Positions 43,201-54,349 are shown, counted from the stretch's first letter. The stretch is DNA of 64,000 nt from Romanomermis culicivorax (GCA_963922205.1 CAWUHX010000008.1:1273282-1337281), one strand, 5' to 3'. Numbers and translations are program-made. Notes: a model not told the origin generated them from the letters alone.

Positions 43201-45519
43201 AAAAACGTTAGCCGAAACGTCGAATTTGTGTCAAAAATTTCAAACGCAAAATCGTACGTTGACCGAATTCCAAAGACGATACGGCGACGATATATCTACG
43301 CTAAAAAATCGATTCTTTAATACGAAAAAACGATATTTCCACCTTTTAAAATCCTATACGACGTTGAATAAAAATTTCCGCGACGAAAAAGCATGCGTAC
43401 GACGTAAATTCCAACATTTATTAGCTATGATTTGTAAATTAATTAAAAATAATCGCGTTTTGGAGGAGAAAATTAAAAAAAGACCACCTACGACGCCTAT
43501 TAGTATGACAAATTTGTTTAGTGATTTAAATAAAAATTCAGTTATTAGTCCATTAGCTACGATTAATGATAAAAATTGTTTCGACGACGAATTAATCTAT
43601 CATCGGACTAAGACGGTAGAAAAACAAAGTTTGGTCGAAAATTTACAATCGACGGTTGTACGATTGGAAAACGACAATATTTTGCTCAAAAACGAGGTAT
43701 TTAACAATCACGTGTTCAAAACAATCAGATCTATAATAACTGATTTTATCAAAAGTGCAAAATTTGAACGTAAAATCAAATAAGCCATTTATTATTTTTT
43801 TAATACAAATTTAAAAAAAAATAACTTGATCCATCTCATTCCTATTTATCGAAATGAAAAACATGAATTCCCAACTTGATTCTGAATTACTATATACAGT
43901 ATCCGGATCCGGTCGGATTTGCTCTTTTTGATCCTGATTGAACGATTGCAGTTTTGTGGATCTGATGTTGCAATTTTTGGATTCGGATTCGATATAATAT
44001 AATAGATATAATCAAAAAAAGACGATCCGCTCCATTTTTAATTATTGAAATTGAAAACATGAATTCAAAAATGGATTTCGAATATTTCACATTCTATATA
44101 CATACAGGATCCGGAATCCGTCGGATCTGCCTTTTTTGATCCATGTCCAACAATTGCAGTTTTCCGGATACGGATCCGATTTAACAATTTTTCGGATCCA
44201 TATCCGACGTATAGTCAGAAAAGTCGAACCGTCCCATTCTTAACTATCGAAATGAAAAGCGAAAATTCGCAACTTGATTCCGAATTGCTGCATACAAGTT
44301 CCAGATCCGGTTCGATTTGCCGTTTTTGATCCTCATTGAATGATTGCAGTTTTCCGGATCCGATGTAGCAATTTTTTGGATTCGGATTCGTCAATGTGGT
44401 CGAAAAAGTCGATCCGTCCTATTTCTAATTATCGAAATGAAGAATATGAATTCACAACTCGATTTCGAATATTTTATATGCTATATACAGGATCCGGATC
44501 CGGTATGATCCGCTTGTTTAATCCGTGTCCAACAAGTGCAGTTTTCGATATAGCAATTTTTTGGATTCGGATTCGATGTAGTGAAAAAAGTCGATCCATC
44601 CCATTCCTATTTATTGAAACGAAAAACGTAGGAATTGACCAATTGATTTCTAATAATTTATATCATATATACATGATCCGGATTCGGTCGGATCTGCTTT
44701 ATTGATCCGTGCCAAGCAATTGCACTCTTCTGGATCCGATGTATTCATTTTTTCGATACAGATTCGATGTAGTCAAAAAGTTGATCCGTCCTTTTTCTAA
44801 TTATCGAAATGGAGAGAATGAACTCACAACTTGATTTCAAATATTTGATTTGCTAGGATCTGGATCCGGTCGGATCTGCCTTTTTTTGATCCGTGTCCAA
44901 CAATTTCAGTTTTCGGAATCCGATGTAGCATTTTTTTGTATGCAAATCCGATGTAGTCAAAAACTCGATGCGTCCCATTTCTAATTATGAAAATGAAGAA
45001 CATGACATTTAAAACTTGATTTGAAATATTTTATTCACTATATACAGAATTCTGGCCCGGTCGGGTCCGCTTATTTTGATTCGTGTCCGTCAATTGCTTT
45101 CTTCAAAATCTGGTGTATCGATCTTTTGGATCCAGAATCAACGTAGTCAAAAAATTCGGTCCGTCCCATTCCTAATTATCGAAACGAACAACATACGGAT
45201 TCACAACTTGATTTCGAATAATTTATTTCCCATATACATGATCCGGATCCGGTCGAATCTGCTATTTCTGATCCGGATCCGACAATTGCATTTTTCTGGA
45301 TCCAGATCCGATGTTGTGAAAAAAGTGGATTCATCCCATCCCACCTGTCGAAAATTTTTAATCACCAATTAATCATAACTGGTTACTGCATTTTGTAAGA
45401 TATTTCCAAACTTACTCGTTCACATTTTACAGCTGGAAATCGTCAACGATCGTTGCAACGCCGCCGAGCAAAGATTAATGGCGCTCCGTCAACGTGTACA
45501 AAAGTTGATTAACGTTTAA
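37247..45519 (+). CDS. Long coiled-coil protein, ~621 aa, four exons
   Basis: Exon 1 starts at ATG 37247 (MADLLSYYKNALVEKTRAVE). Exon 2 is 37390-37489, exon 3 42109-43696 and exon 4 45433-45519 with TAA. Frames join exactly: exon 2 ends CAATG|GTGAGT (phase 2), exon 3 ends AACGAG|GTATTT (phase 0) and exon 4 starts TTTTACAG|CTGGAAATC. Intron 1 is either GC-AG (37338-37389, AAA|GCAAGT to TATACAG) or GT-AG (37342-37396); both keep frame. The protein is rich in Lys, Glu, Asn and Leu with heptad-like spacing throughout, no signal peptide or membrane segment, and an internal ~43-residue duplication in exon 3. Structural, centrosomal or golgin-like roles are possible; I do not recognise the family. 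Codon use (GAC, CGT, CGA, TCG) differs clearly from the surrounding repeats. Confidence 0.8.
37537..39116. repeat. Tandem duplication (~750 bp) in intron 2 of the coiled-coil gene
   Basis: Two direct, diverged copies, about 37537-38265 and 38281-39116. Shared blocks include GTATCGGTTTTAGACTCCCAA against GTATCGGTTTCAGACGCCAA, CATTTATTACTCTTT, AATTAATTCAATTCTA and ATTTTAATCATGCTTATT. The 97-codon frame in copy 1 (37875-38165) is broken in copy 2, so it is probably not a gene. Confidence 0.85.
38520..38692. mobile_element. ~170-bp insertion in the second copy of the duplication
   Basis: Copy 1 reads GCCGCCCTGAATGG where copy 2 reads CTGCCCTG, then CAGGGGTCCCC...CATACCTGCTGCTCTG, then AATGCT. 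The CCCTG / CTCTG flanks may be a short target duplication. CATACCTGC and GGGGTAA words relate it to the CATACCTGTA elements. Confidence 0.6.
39117..42060. other. Remainder of intron 2; several G/C-run element fragments
   Basis: No exons. At 39205-39375 and 40915-41420 there are short elements of the CATACCTGTA / GGGGGTAGG kind (ACATACCTGTAATTGGTGGGG; GTAGGGGGGTAGGTATG). A GC hairpin lies at 40781-40794. A (TA)n microsatellite is at 41470-41491. Confidence 0.45.
43890..45340. repeat. ~190-bp satellite inside intron 3 of the coiled-coil gene
   Basis: About eight direct units starting near 43893, 44097, 44287, 44480, 44665, 44840, 45045 and 45235. Each contains ATACAGGATCCGGATCCGGT, TTTTTGATCCGTGTCCAACA, GGATCCGATGTAGCAATTTT and CGATCCGTCCCATT. 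The array fills nearly all of the 1.7-kb intron. Confidence 0.9.
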
Positions 45520-46634
45520 TCGAGACAATTTTTCGCTTGACTACAAATCATTCTTGCTCAGAGTTTTGTGCGGTAAATTTCGTTTTCGAATTTTTCTACA
45601 GGTGGAAAATTTATCTTATTACTTGAGACCGGATTTAACTGCACCTGAAATTTTTTTAAATCGAGGATGCTCAAGAAGTATAAAGATGACAAAATAGATT
45701 GATTCTGGTACTCCTGTATGCATGTTGATTGCACTTTTTTGCGGTTTTGAGATCTATTGATCTATTTGCACCTGATTTTGAATTTATTTTTAAATTTGCA
45801 CCTGAAATTGTCGTTCCGCTCTAAATTTTCTAAATGAGCAGGTTCTACTATTTACTGATAGTATATAAATATAGTCAATTGTAATTTTGAAGCTCATGAT
45901 CTTAAAAAAAGAACAATGGAAGACACACAGATGCAGCATCAATTTTGTCTGACAGAGCCATAGACTTACCTAGGTCAAATGAAGAGATTTTTTGCACCTA
46001 ATTTGAAATTTTTTTGCACTTTTTCTAGCACCTAATCTACCAATTTTTCACACCTTAAAATCCGATCTCTGCTTATTACGTCAGCGTGGGAAAAGTGGAT
46101 CAGTTGATTTCTTTCGTGAAAAATGACTACATTTCTGTAGATGAATTTTTCATGTGATACCATGAAACTATACTCAAGAGTTCTTCTTCATATTTGATCC
46201 ACTAATCTCATGGCCAGAAATTTCATTTTCTTGTATATAATTTAATTGATTAGGGAGCCATGTGTTCTTTCATTGTCAGTTTTGGCTAAAAGCCCAATTT
46301 TTTTGGGAAAATGCACTGATTGTATAGTTTACTTTATGAAAGTCGGATAGAAAGTTTGTAAACAATAAATTATTTCATTATGGACAATAAAGGCGGGTGT
46401 AAATAAAATTTTTCTACATTATGTCTGAAACAGTGTGTAATGTTACTCCGTTCAATCTACTGTAAAGTGAGGTTATAATGGCGGAAGTTACTTCATCACA
46501 TTTTGGTGTTTTATTTCAGAATTGCTTTTACACAATCACAAAATCTTTTTCCTGGCGCGTATTTTCTCTTGAAAAGGAAAAATTTGGGCATCACACATTA
46601 AAAATCTGGTTTCACCCCTATTCAGCGAAACACG
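45520..46634. other. 3' flank of the coiled-coil gene, nothing recognised
   Basis: AT-rich; no convincing polyadenylation signal close to the stop. CACCTAATTT and GCACCTGAAATT words recur around 45640-46050, probably an eroded repeat. Confidence 0.4.
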
Positions 46635-46775
46635 CAACAGCGATTCTCAAAATAGCTAAACTCAATATAGCAATTCTCGAAACAGCGATGTCTGAAAACA
46701 GCGATTCTCAAATCAGCGAAGTCTCAATACAGCGATTCTCAAAACAGCGAAGTATCAGAACAGATTCTCAAAATG
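46635..46775. repeat. ~17-bp minisatellite (CAGCGATTCTCAAAA)
   Basis: Around eight irregular units such as AACAGCGATTCTCAAAA and AACAGCGATGTCTGAAA. The array makes a long frame at 46478-47005 look open; I do not call a gene there. Confidence 0.75.
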
Positions 46776-48058
46776 ACAAATTTTCAAGAGTTATCTTTAC
46801 AATGGAAAAATTGAGATTGGGCGGGATAGACATCTTGGCGCAGAGTCTATTTGGTCCTCCATTTCGATCTGGTGGAGCATTTTTGTCATTTGTTTTTTGC
46901 CAACCCGACAAAGAAACGATAACTTGGATCCTTTTCCGAAATTCGCACATTATGAGCAAAAAAGCAAGCATTTTTGCTATTTTCCTGAAAAACCTCAAAA
47001 AATAATTTTTTTAAGGAAAACCAATATGTCCATCAGATTGCCCGTGCAAAATAACCAGAAATAACCATAACAAATAAATTTCCAAAAAATTCCCTGCACT
47101 TGAAAAAAGTTAAACATTGGAAAACTGTCACATTTGATTTTTTTGCCACGCATCTTGAAATTTTAGCGATGCATCTTGAAAAAATGTTGTGTATCATGTT
47201 CGAAGGTGATGATTTTTTTCAAGTGGTAACAACTTTTTTCAAGTGGTTAGACATTTTTTTCAAGTATTAACGAGTTTTTTCAAGTGGCCCTTCTTGTATT
47301 CCATATGAATAACTAACAAAAATGAGTAATCTGCAAAGATCTAAAAAATTTTCGCAATTTTTTTGGATGTTTTTAATAAAATTAACTTATCTTCACAATC
47401 AATTTAGAAAATTTCTATAAAATTGGCGAATTTTCAAAAATGTGAGAAAAATGATATTCCATAGAGATTGGAGAAATTTTCGAAATTCTTATACGTTTTA
47501 ACAAAATTTAACAAATTTTTACAAGAATTGAGAAAATTTCTTCATGGTTTGATGAAATTTGTCACGTGCCGACGAATTCCGTCGAACGTCACGTGATTCA
47601 CATCACAATTTTTCGTTATGTTTTTGTTACATTTTGTGTTACAGTAATTTGCATTAATTTTGCGTTTCGTTTTTATAATTTTTACATGCAGTTTATGTGT
47701 GTACTTTTTATGTTTCGTGTCTGTTTCTGTTTCCACATTTCATTTCCGTTTCGATTTATTATTTTGATCCCACACGTAGACTACAGTATGTGCCCGCTAG
47801 TCAAGAATTTCCGTTAGAGATAAGCTCTCCGAGCTCATCACTGTAATTGGAGCACAACATGCACCTCTTATCAGTAAAAACTAGTGACGTTTCACAACCT
47901 GAAACGACTAGTTTGAAATTCTCACTAGTGACGTTCCTATGTTAAGCATTGAGAGTGAAAACTTGCCCCAATGCTTAACGTTGTGAGCTGGAAAATGTCT
48001 ATGTGACCATAGGCATCTTCTGCAACGATTTCTGCTGCAGAAGTTAGCTTGGGGGACT
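46776..48058. other. No gene recognised
   Basis: Includes four TTTTTTCAAGTGG(T/C) words at 47215-47290 and a self-complementary pair AATGCTTAACGT / ATGTTAAGCATTG at 47938-47985. No exons supported. Confidence 0.4.
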
Positions 48059-48290
48059 GTTAACTCCGCCCAAGGCATACTGTAGTTTAGGGAGCCCTTT
48101 AAAAGGGCATGTTTCGTTAGTTTGTCACTCATTATTGGGCCTAACTGGTGTTGCGTCTTTTTAGCCTTGCGTCTCGCGTTTTGCCGTCGTCGACCTTTAT
48201 TATATTTTTTATATTGTCAACTGCATTCGCGGCTCATCGAATAAATTTGCATACACTCGCCTCCGGCCTTCATATATATTACCCACTACA
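48059..48290 (+). repeat. Possible solo LTR
   Basis: Starts TGTTAACTCCGCCCAAGG and ends near CCCACTACA. It holds a TATA-like TTTAAAAGG (48098) and AATAAATTTGCAT (48239), in the order promoter then polyadenylation signal, as in an LTR. The following 200 bp are C-rich with no clear primer binding site. No matching copy in this window. Confidence 0.3.
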
Positions 48291-49349
48291 GTAACCCAAC
48301 CGTAGGAACCCGTCCCCATCACCATTAATCGAAGAACCCCGTTGCCCTCGCCGAGGAAACGTCCGTTACCACCGCCTGCCAATCTGCAGCTGCATTACCC
48401 CATGCCAAATCGCCCGGATTCCCGTACCCCCTCGTTGCCGTCCGTAGGACCCACAGTTTGACCTCGAACCCGTCGCCCAGCGCCGAGTAGTTCGAGAAGA
48501 GGTTTAGTAAGTCTTCTCAGGGGTTATTATTGTTGAGATTATATTTGTGGGAGTCTCCCCTAAGCTAGTTTCCCTTGGAAGTACCCTCAGTTAAGAAAGC
48601 CCTCAGACCCTTAAGGTCAGGGCCAATAAGGGGATTAAGGTTAACAATCCGGTCCCCTACAGTATGCCATTCTTCGAATGGCACCATCCCTCACTCTCAG
48701 TTAGTGAGGACTAGGGATTGGCACCCCTGACCCGGCCGCGTTGTACATTATTCTACAGCATAACCCTAGGACAAGGCCGAGGTACACCATAGGTTTACCT
48801 GTGGTAGTACCAGCTGGGTTAGGTTTCCGAAACGAAGACCAATAATGGAGCCACCCGACAGGGTCACAGCATGTCGCTTGCAGTGTCATGGCCGTATTTC
48901 TTATGGAATATGGTATGGGGTTTCCCATCAATGTGACTGATCACCCACTTCATTCAATGTGACATGGCTCCACTTCGTTTAATGTGACAAATCTATGAAT
49001 AACTTAGAAATTAGTAATTTTCAGAACAAAGTTCCCAAGCCGATTGGCACCATCTGATTATAAAAACATTACAAATTACGATTGGCACCATCCGATTATA
49101 AATTTTACGATTGGCACCATCTGATTATAAAAACATTACAAACAATTTGAGCGCCAAAAAACACCAATAAAATGATTATTTTACGAGTCCTACGAAAAAT
49201 ATGGTGAAACACTCTTACTACGCAATCTTAGCTCAAAGCACATCACCCGTAGCACAACTTGCATCACTCGTAGCTTGCAGTCCATCACCTGCAGGTTGTA
49301 GTAGTTGGTCACCTGTGCACGAGTGAAGCTGGTGAAACTCATTTACTCG
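48291..49349. other. No gene; short tandem repeat at 49039-49143
   Basis: Three copies of ACGATTGGCACCATCTGATT with ATAAAAACATTACAAA between them lie at 49039-49143. GCATCACCCGTAGC words recur at 49244-49280. The rest is unassigned. Confidence 0.5.
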
Positions 49350-49603
49350 TACAGCCTGTTTTTTTTATAAAATGCTTCCAGATACAAAAGTAACACAAAT
49401 CGGTACTGTCGTCAAAATTGTTTACAAAATTTCTTACTGTAAAATTTTTCACTCGAAAAATCACTAAAGGTCAGACCAGTATGCTCACAAGTTTCCAGCC
49501 CTACAACATGATCTTTTGTTCATCAGAAAATCGCAAAAATCTAAAATACTACTTGCTTTCCACTTTCATTATTTGGAAGCATTTCAAGAAAAACAGATTA
49601 TAG
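49350..49603. mobile_element. ~250-bp mariner-type MITE, copy 3
   Basis: Collinear with 11040-11290 (ATAAAATGCTTCCA, TTTTTCACTCGAAAAAT, TACTACTTGCTTTCCACTTT, ACAGATTATAG). Ends are slightly eroded. Confidence 0.85.
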
Positions 49604-50477
49604 AATTCGACACTCGTAGTACTGTAAGACTTGTAATGTTGTGGTGAAACCGGGCCCTGGGTGGTGATCGTTGGAACTTTATCGGAGATGACAACATACG
49701 TGTACAACAGCTAAAAACTGCTTATTGATAGAAATGTGCAAATTCAAGCTTTAAATATTTTTTCCACAACGTGTTAATACAATTTCAATTTGTATAGAAA
49801 GGGATGTAAAGCATATTTGCGTTAGTAATTTTTGATTTATGCATACTTGGCATGAGAGAATTGTCTGTGATGATGTAGGCAGTACATTGAGGATAAGATT
49901 TTGAACAATTGAGATGCTAGCTGACGTTTGGCAGTTGAAAATTTCTTCTTGATCAAAATCTTACGTTAGGCACATAACAGCATATCTCACGGGCAAGAAG
50001 AATGGTGAGTGAAAACTTTTTGGCGAAGCCAAACCATGGCTGCAGGGCATTTTTCACTCTCACTGGCAAACTGAGGAAAATAATATACGTACAAGCTAGC
50101 AATGCAGTCTGCAATCAAATTCACATCTCAAAGCTGCAAAAGCGGCATTATCAGAATAAGTACAATAATACAAGAAGCTTACCTGCAAAGGAAGCCATAT
50201 CAAAAAATACACTGTGGTGATAAATACATTATTGCGTTCAGAACAAGTGTATTATTATCCAGGTTGGAATTAAATTAATATTTATTCACAAAAAAGTAAA
50301 TCCTACTGTCTAAAAGAATGAACAGGCTAGAGAGAAAGAAAACCAGAATGTGGTGGATATATAAAAAATTAAATCAAATTTGCAGTTTTCTCTGTGTCAT
50401 GGATGGAGTACAGTAAAATATCACAAAAGACAGCACAAACGAGTGTTTGCAGCATCTTTTACGTGTGTAAGGGGTCT

Positions 50478-50600
50478 ATTACCAAGTGAGCGATTCCCAA
50501 GTCAGCAATTCCCAAGTGAGCAAATTTCCAATTGAGCTATTCCCATGTGAGCCAATTCCCAAGTGAGCGAATTTCCAATTGAGTGATTCCCATGTGAGCC
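50478..50600. repeat. ~18-bp minisatellite (GTGAGCGATTCCCAA)
   Basis: Seven units such as AGTGAGCAAATTTCCAATT and ATGTGAGCCATT. It stops directly at the start of the LTR-like copy at 50603. Confidence 0.8.
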
Positions 50601-50602
50601 AT

Positions 50603-51303
50603 TGTTGTAGTGTGTTTCCGCCGATTTTGCTAGTCATTTGTAAAATTTGTCGATTTCCGCACGAGGCCTGAAAGTACAAAGGGGAGTGAGCGACGCGGAC
50701 CATCGACAGTCGTCTTACTGTAGCACATGTCGGTATGCCTGTTTTTAGTTGCTCTCTGGTGTGCATTACTGTTTTCGTATATTCTTACCATTGGTTATTT
50801 TTATGCATACTCGCCACCTCCCAGTGCGCCCAGCCTTGTCTTTATTTTTCTTGTAGCGCTTGGGAGTGATTGTTATCTCGCCCATCTCGTTTTGAAGTAG
50901 TAAGTGTTTATATTTTGTGTCAGGTAAAATCGGAGAGAAATTCTCCTTCATTCTTTCTTATTCTAATTGGGAGACAGGTTAAGGAAATAAATCTTCCTTA
51001 ATCTGTTGGGTAATTAGTGTCGGGTTTAAGTACATTTGGTAATTTAATCGGGTAAGCATGGGCATTGGAAAAATGTGCATTAAGGACGACTCTTAAGCAC
51101 AAGCTCGCGTCCATCACCCGAGAGGTTGGAGAAGAACCCGCTGCATTTTTGAGTAAGGTAATGACTTATGTACAATTGTTATATCAAGATGAGGACACAA
51201 CTTTTTGGCACAAACAAGTAATTGACACATTTTTGACAAAAATGCCTGTTATCAATTGACTATGGGAGAGCAAGGGAAAAGTTTTACAAATGTCCAACAA
51301 TTG
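50603..51303 (+). mobile_element. LTR-like copy 3 joined to a gag fragment
   Basis: TGTTGTAGTGTGTTTCCGCC starts a copy of the repeat at 435 and 21916, now on the plus strand. After GGTAAGCATGGGC it runs straight into a frame (51065-51259) with LKHKLASITREVGEEPAAF and FLSKVMTYVQLLYQDED, which resembles LKRDLLDIKQEPDEAATKF and FLKRVRAHVNLIYQSE in the gag of the gypsy element at 60662-61819. This ties the LTR-like family to Ty3/gypsy. There is no primer site or leader between, so it is a deletion derivative. Confidence 0.6.
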
Positions 51304-52309
51304 GCCAATGCAGTCGCCACGTACTCATATATTTTCGACCAAGTTCATGAGAGTTTACAAATAAATTACAGATTTTAAAATTTTTTAAGTAAAATTCTAG
51401 AAATTACGACTCCTGAACACAAAATTGGAATCTAATTCTTGAAATAAATGTTCGGCAATCGGAAAATTGATTTTCTAGCATCCCAGAGTGTCAATATACC
51501 CAAAAAAATTTCCGGCGCTTGGCGCCAGAAAAATTACCATCTTTTTTGGGCTTTCACGGGAGACATAATTATGGGCCTTATATACATCGAATAAGGTTTT
51601 CATTAGGTTGCAGAGTGTGTATTTCTAGGGGTGATCGACAGGTTTTAACGTTTTGCATGCAAAATCATGTGATTAATTGTTTTACTGTATTTTTCGTCCG
51701 ATCGATATCGCGCTCCCATAGCATCTTCTGCTGCCCGGATCCTGCCAATAGCTAAAAACTATTGACCGGATGTGGTCAATAGACACACTGTCCAAACATT
51801 TATTCTATTTTTTTCCAAACATATAGTGCGCACGGCTGGAATCCTGACTGATTGAATATGTAGAACCTGCCCGCTGCAATTTTGTGCATATGTATCAAAA
51901 AGCTCAGAGATCTGTTGGATTTTGTGCTCATTCGTAAACAATTGCTGAAGAAATTCTACTTCCTACTTGATAAATTGGGGATTTATAAAATTTTTGTGAC
52001 AGACAAAAGGAGACATTGCAAACATCGAAGATAGAATGAACAGAAAAAAATGAAAAGACGGGAAAAAACACAAAAACTGGAATACTTCGAGAAAAGAAGA
52101 AACAAGACAACAGAAAAAGTATTCAAGGAGGAGTGGAGAAAGGTGTAGATCAAAACAAAGAAAAAACACAACGAAAAATATAAATACTAACAACAGAAAA
52201 CCACAGAAATAGGTGAGAAACAGCAAGGACAAAGAAACCGTGTTTCAAACTTCTTATCCGTGTTTAAACCAGTAAATTGACATTTGTTTTTGACAGGTAG
52301 AATGGTTTT
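51304..52309. other. Mostly element-2 interior fragment, otherwise unassigned
   Basis: 51320-51560 matches 31550-31770 (ATATTTTCGACCAAG, GAGAGTTTACAAATAAATTA, AATAAATGTTCGG) and ends at a GC hairpin (51512-51527). The rest has no recognised exons. Confidence 0.5.
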
Positions 52310-52490
52310 TCACTACTCAAAATGAATCTTTTATTTTTTTGACATTACTTAATTTTTCACTATAGACGTCAGCTATCTGGCATGGTCGGCCTGACCTGAT
52401 TGTCGGCCAAAGGCTACAGTCTGCCACGTGACATGGTCGGCCACGTGGTACAGCTGACCACGTAAATGACATTGTCGGACACACTGTAGT
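52310..52490 (+). repeat. Dispersed repeat with GGTCGGCC words, copy 1
   Basis: TTGACATTACTTAATTTTTC, then AGTCTGCCACGTGACATGG and GGTCGGCCACGTGG. The reverse copy is at 63560-63680 (TTAAGTAATGCC, CCGATCATGCCAG, GTGTCATGTGGCC). Confidence 0.65.
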
Positions 52491-52589
52491 AGATTTTGAT
52501 CCTGCCATCAGCACTAATCCAAACAATTTCTTTCTTATTTTTTATTTTTCTTTTCTCAATTTTTTTTCTTCATTTTTTCCATTCTTTCG

Positions 52590-52870
52590 AACATGCTTTT
52601 CGTATCTACATCCAAACTGTGACCAATAGTGATACAGAATAAGCAATAGTGATAGAGAAACGTTTCAACGATGGTAGCAATAAGCTCGATATAATCAATA
52701 AAGTTGAACGTTTAGGGCATGTTATGAAATTGCTTTAACTCTATCGAGCCTTTGGTGCAAAAATATTATCAAAATGTTATCCGTAATGGAGGTATGTGCT
52801 TCAGCAGGGTTCTATCAGCCTTTTGTTTAATCAGCAAATGATATTATATCATTTAGTTTGGAACAAGTTA
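52590..52870 (-). pseudogene. Diverged copy of a secreted-protein first exon and its upstream region
   Basis: The minus strand encodes ITIGHSLDVDTKS, comparable to FTIGRSLNDDAKE at the end of the signal peptide of the gene at 21332-25856. Its upstream part keeps CTTCAGCAGGGTTCTA and AATCAGCAAATGATATTATA, matching 25930-26000 in the same order. No clean ATG-led signal peptide remains and no donor GT at the expected place. Segmental duplication followed by decay is the simplest reading. Confidence 0.55.
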
Positions 52871-52999
52871 TCTATCACAAGCGTTAAAATGGCATGTCGT
52901 CATGATCACACAAAATTATGTGCCTTCTAGAACCGTTGAAGTGACTTATGTGACAATTTTGAAGGTTTGATTAAGGCTCATCTATACTTCGGACGCAAG

Positions 53000-53150
53000 G
53001 CTTGCGTTGCGTGCGTTGCTTATGTTGCGTTGCTTGCGTTACGTTGCGTAAAAAATCTGACGCCAACGCACGCAACGGAAGCAACGTAAGGAGACGTAAG
53101 CAACGCAAGCCGATTATCCATACTCCAACTTTGTCGCGCAACGGACGCAA
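53000..53150. repeat. GCGTTGC-rich inverted repeat
   Basis: GGACGCAAGGCTTGCGTTGC and its relatives on the left face GTAAGCAACGCAAGCC and GCGCAACGGACGCAAG on the right, with TTGCGTTGCTTGCGT words between. It looks like subterminal sequence of a small TIR element; ends were not fixed. Confidence 0.55.
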
Positions 53151-53456
53151 GAATTATGGCACAACCAAAAACTTGCGAATCAAATTGCAATTTTGTCTTG
53201 CAAATTCAAAAGTATTTGAGCCAAAAATAGTACGCCTCTTCAAACAAGAACATTTCAACTAAACTGAGATTAGCAGAATTAACGTTAAATTAAATGATTA
53301 ACCATCTTTTCTCGAAAGGATTTTGAGAAATTTCATGAAAATGGAACGGGCTTCTTGAGTTTTATTCATTTACTAAGGAAAACAAATTTTGGTGACACAA
53401 AATTTCACGTTCAATGGTGACACAAAATTTCACGTTCATCTTTCTTCTTCGCGATT

Positions 53457-54291
53457 TCAAATTACGTATTCGCCCTGTCGAGACTTTCTGGTAACAGAAG
53501 ATAAACTCATTGAATGCAAATATACGAGAACAAATTTTCGAAGGTGAAGAATTTTGAATACTTACTATATTTGGGAAATGTTGAAGAAAAAATTTCACAA
53601 AATATAAGCTTTTTCACAATTTTTCAAACAATGATTCAAAAAGTCTAATTTTCTAAACGAAAAACAAGTTACAAGAAAGACTTTCTATGAAAATTTAGAT
53701 TCTTCTACAGGAAGCTGTGATAAGCATTTTAACCTCACCTGAAAATCACATATTTGATGTACACGGGAATAATCGATGCTAGAAAACCAGTCGAGGTGAT
53801 CCCAGTCGAAACGTCGAGCAAGATCAGCTGAAAATAAAACTTTGTTCTGTTGAAATTCTGAATTTTTAAGACGTGAGACATGGAAAATAATAGATTTCGA
53901 CATTCAAAAATAATCAATAATCAAATTTTTGAGAAACAATAAATCTTTTACAATTTAATTCTTGAGGATTATAAATCAGATATGGTTTATCATTCTACTA
54001 ACTTGCGGAGTGATCAAAATTGCGACAAGTATCGACTAGAATATTTTCGATTAAGGTGAAGTGACCTATAGTTTCGTTTCAAATCTCGACATTAGCAGCG
54101 TACGAGGAAACTTCGGACTATTCCGATGGTCCTGGACAATCAGCACGCGCCTCTGGACTCGAATCTAGTTGGATGAAAATGATGCAAAAATTAAAAATCT
54201 ATAATTAATGACTTTATAGATAGTCAGAAGTTGAAAAAAAATTTCATTTACCTGTTTTAGCTTCAGCAAAGGTTCAACTATCCAGTAGCTC
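53457..54291 (-). CDS. Small multi-exon membrane protein gene fragment or pseudogene
   Basis: Five exon-like pieces with good splice signals: 54291-54252 (SYWIVEPLLKLKQ, TATGCAG acceptor), 54164-54066 (IRVQRRVLIVQDHRNSPKF), 54035-54003 (SILVAILITPQ), 53827-53739 (LILLDVSTGITSTGFLASII then PVYIKYVIF; TTTTCAG acceptor) and 53487-53457 (RKSRQGEYVI, TGA). All phases agree (2 in; 0, 0, 0, 2). Two hydrophobic segments lie in the third and fourth pieces. The second piece ends with an in-frame TAG just before the donor, so either it is terminal and the rest belongs to another transcript, or the gene is dead. The 5' end is not visible. I cannot name a family. Confidence 0.35.
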
Positions 54292-54349
54292 CTGCATAAG
54301 TAAGTCAGGATTTGATTCTGGATCATTTCACGAGGTAAGTGGATCATTT

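Noticed and set aside
43697-43783. Continuation of the coiled-coil frame to the stop at 43783
   Set aside because: The donor AACGAG|GTATTT followed by the in-frame exon at 45433 gives a better C-terminus; the extra 28 residues look like intron read-through.
46478-47005. 175-codon plus-strand frame as a gene
   Set aside because: It runs through a 17-bp tandem repeat that supplies its middle third, and has no motif, no splice context and odd composition.
53002-53262. 86-codon frame rich in Arg and Cys
   Set aside because: Produced by GCGTTGC repeat words of a TIR-like sequence.
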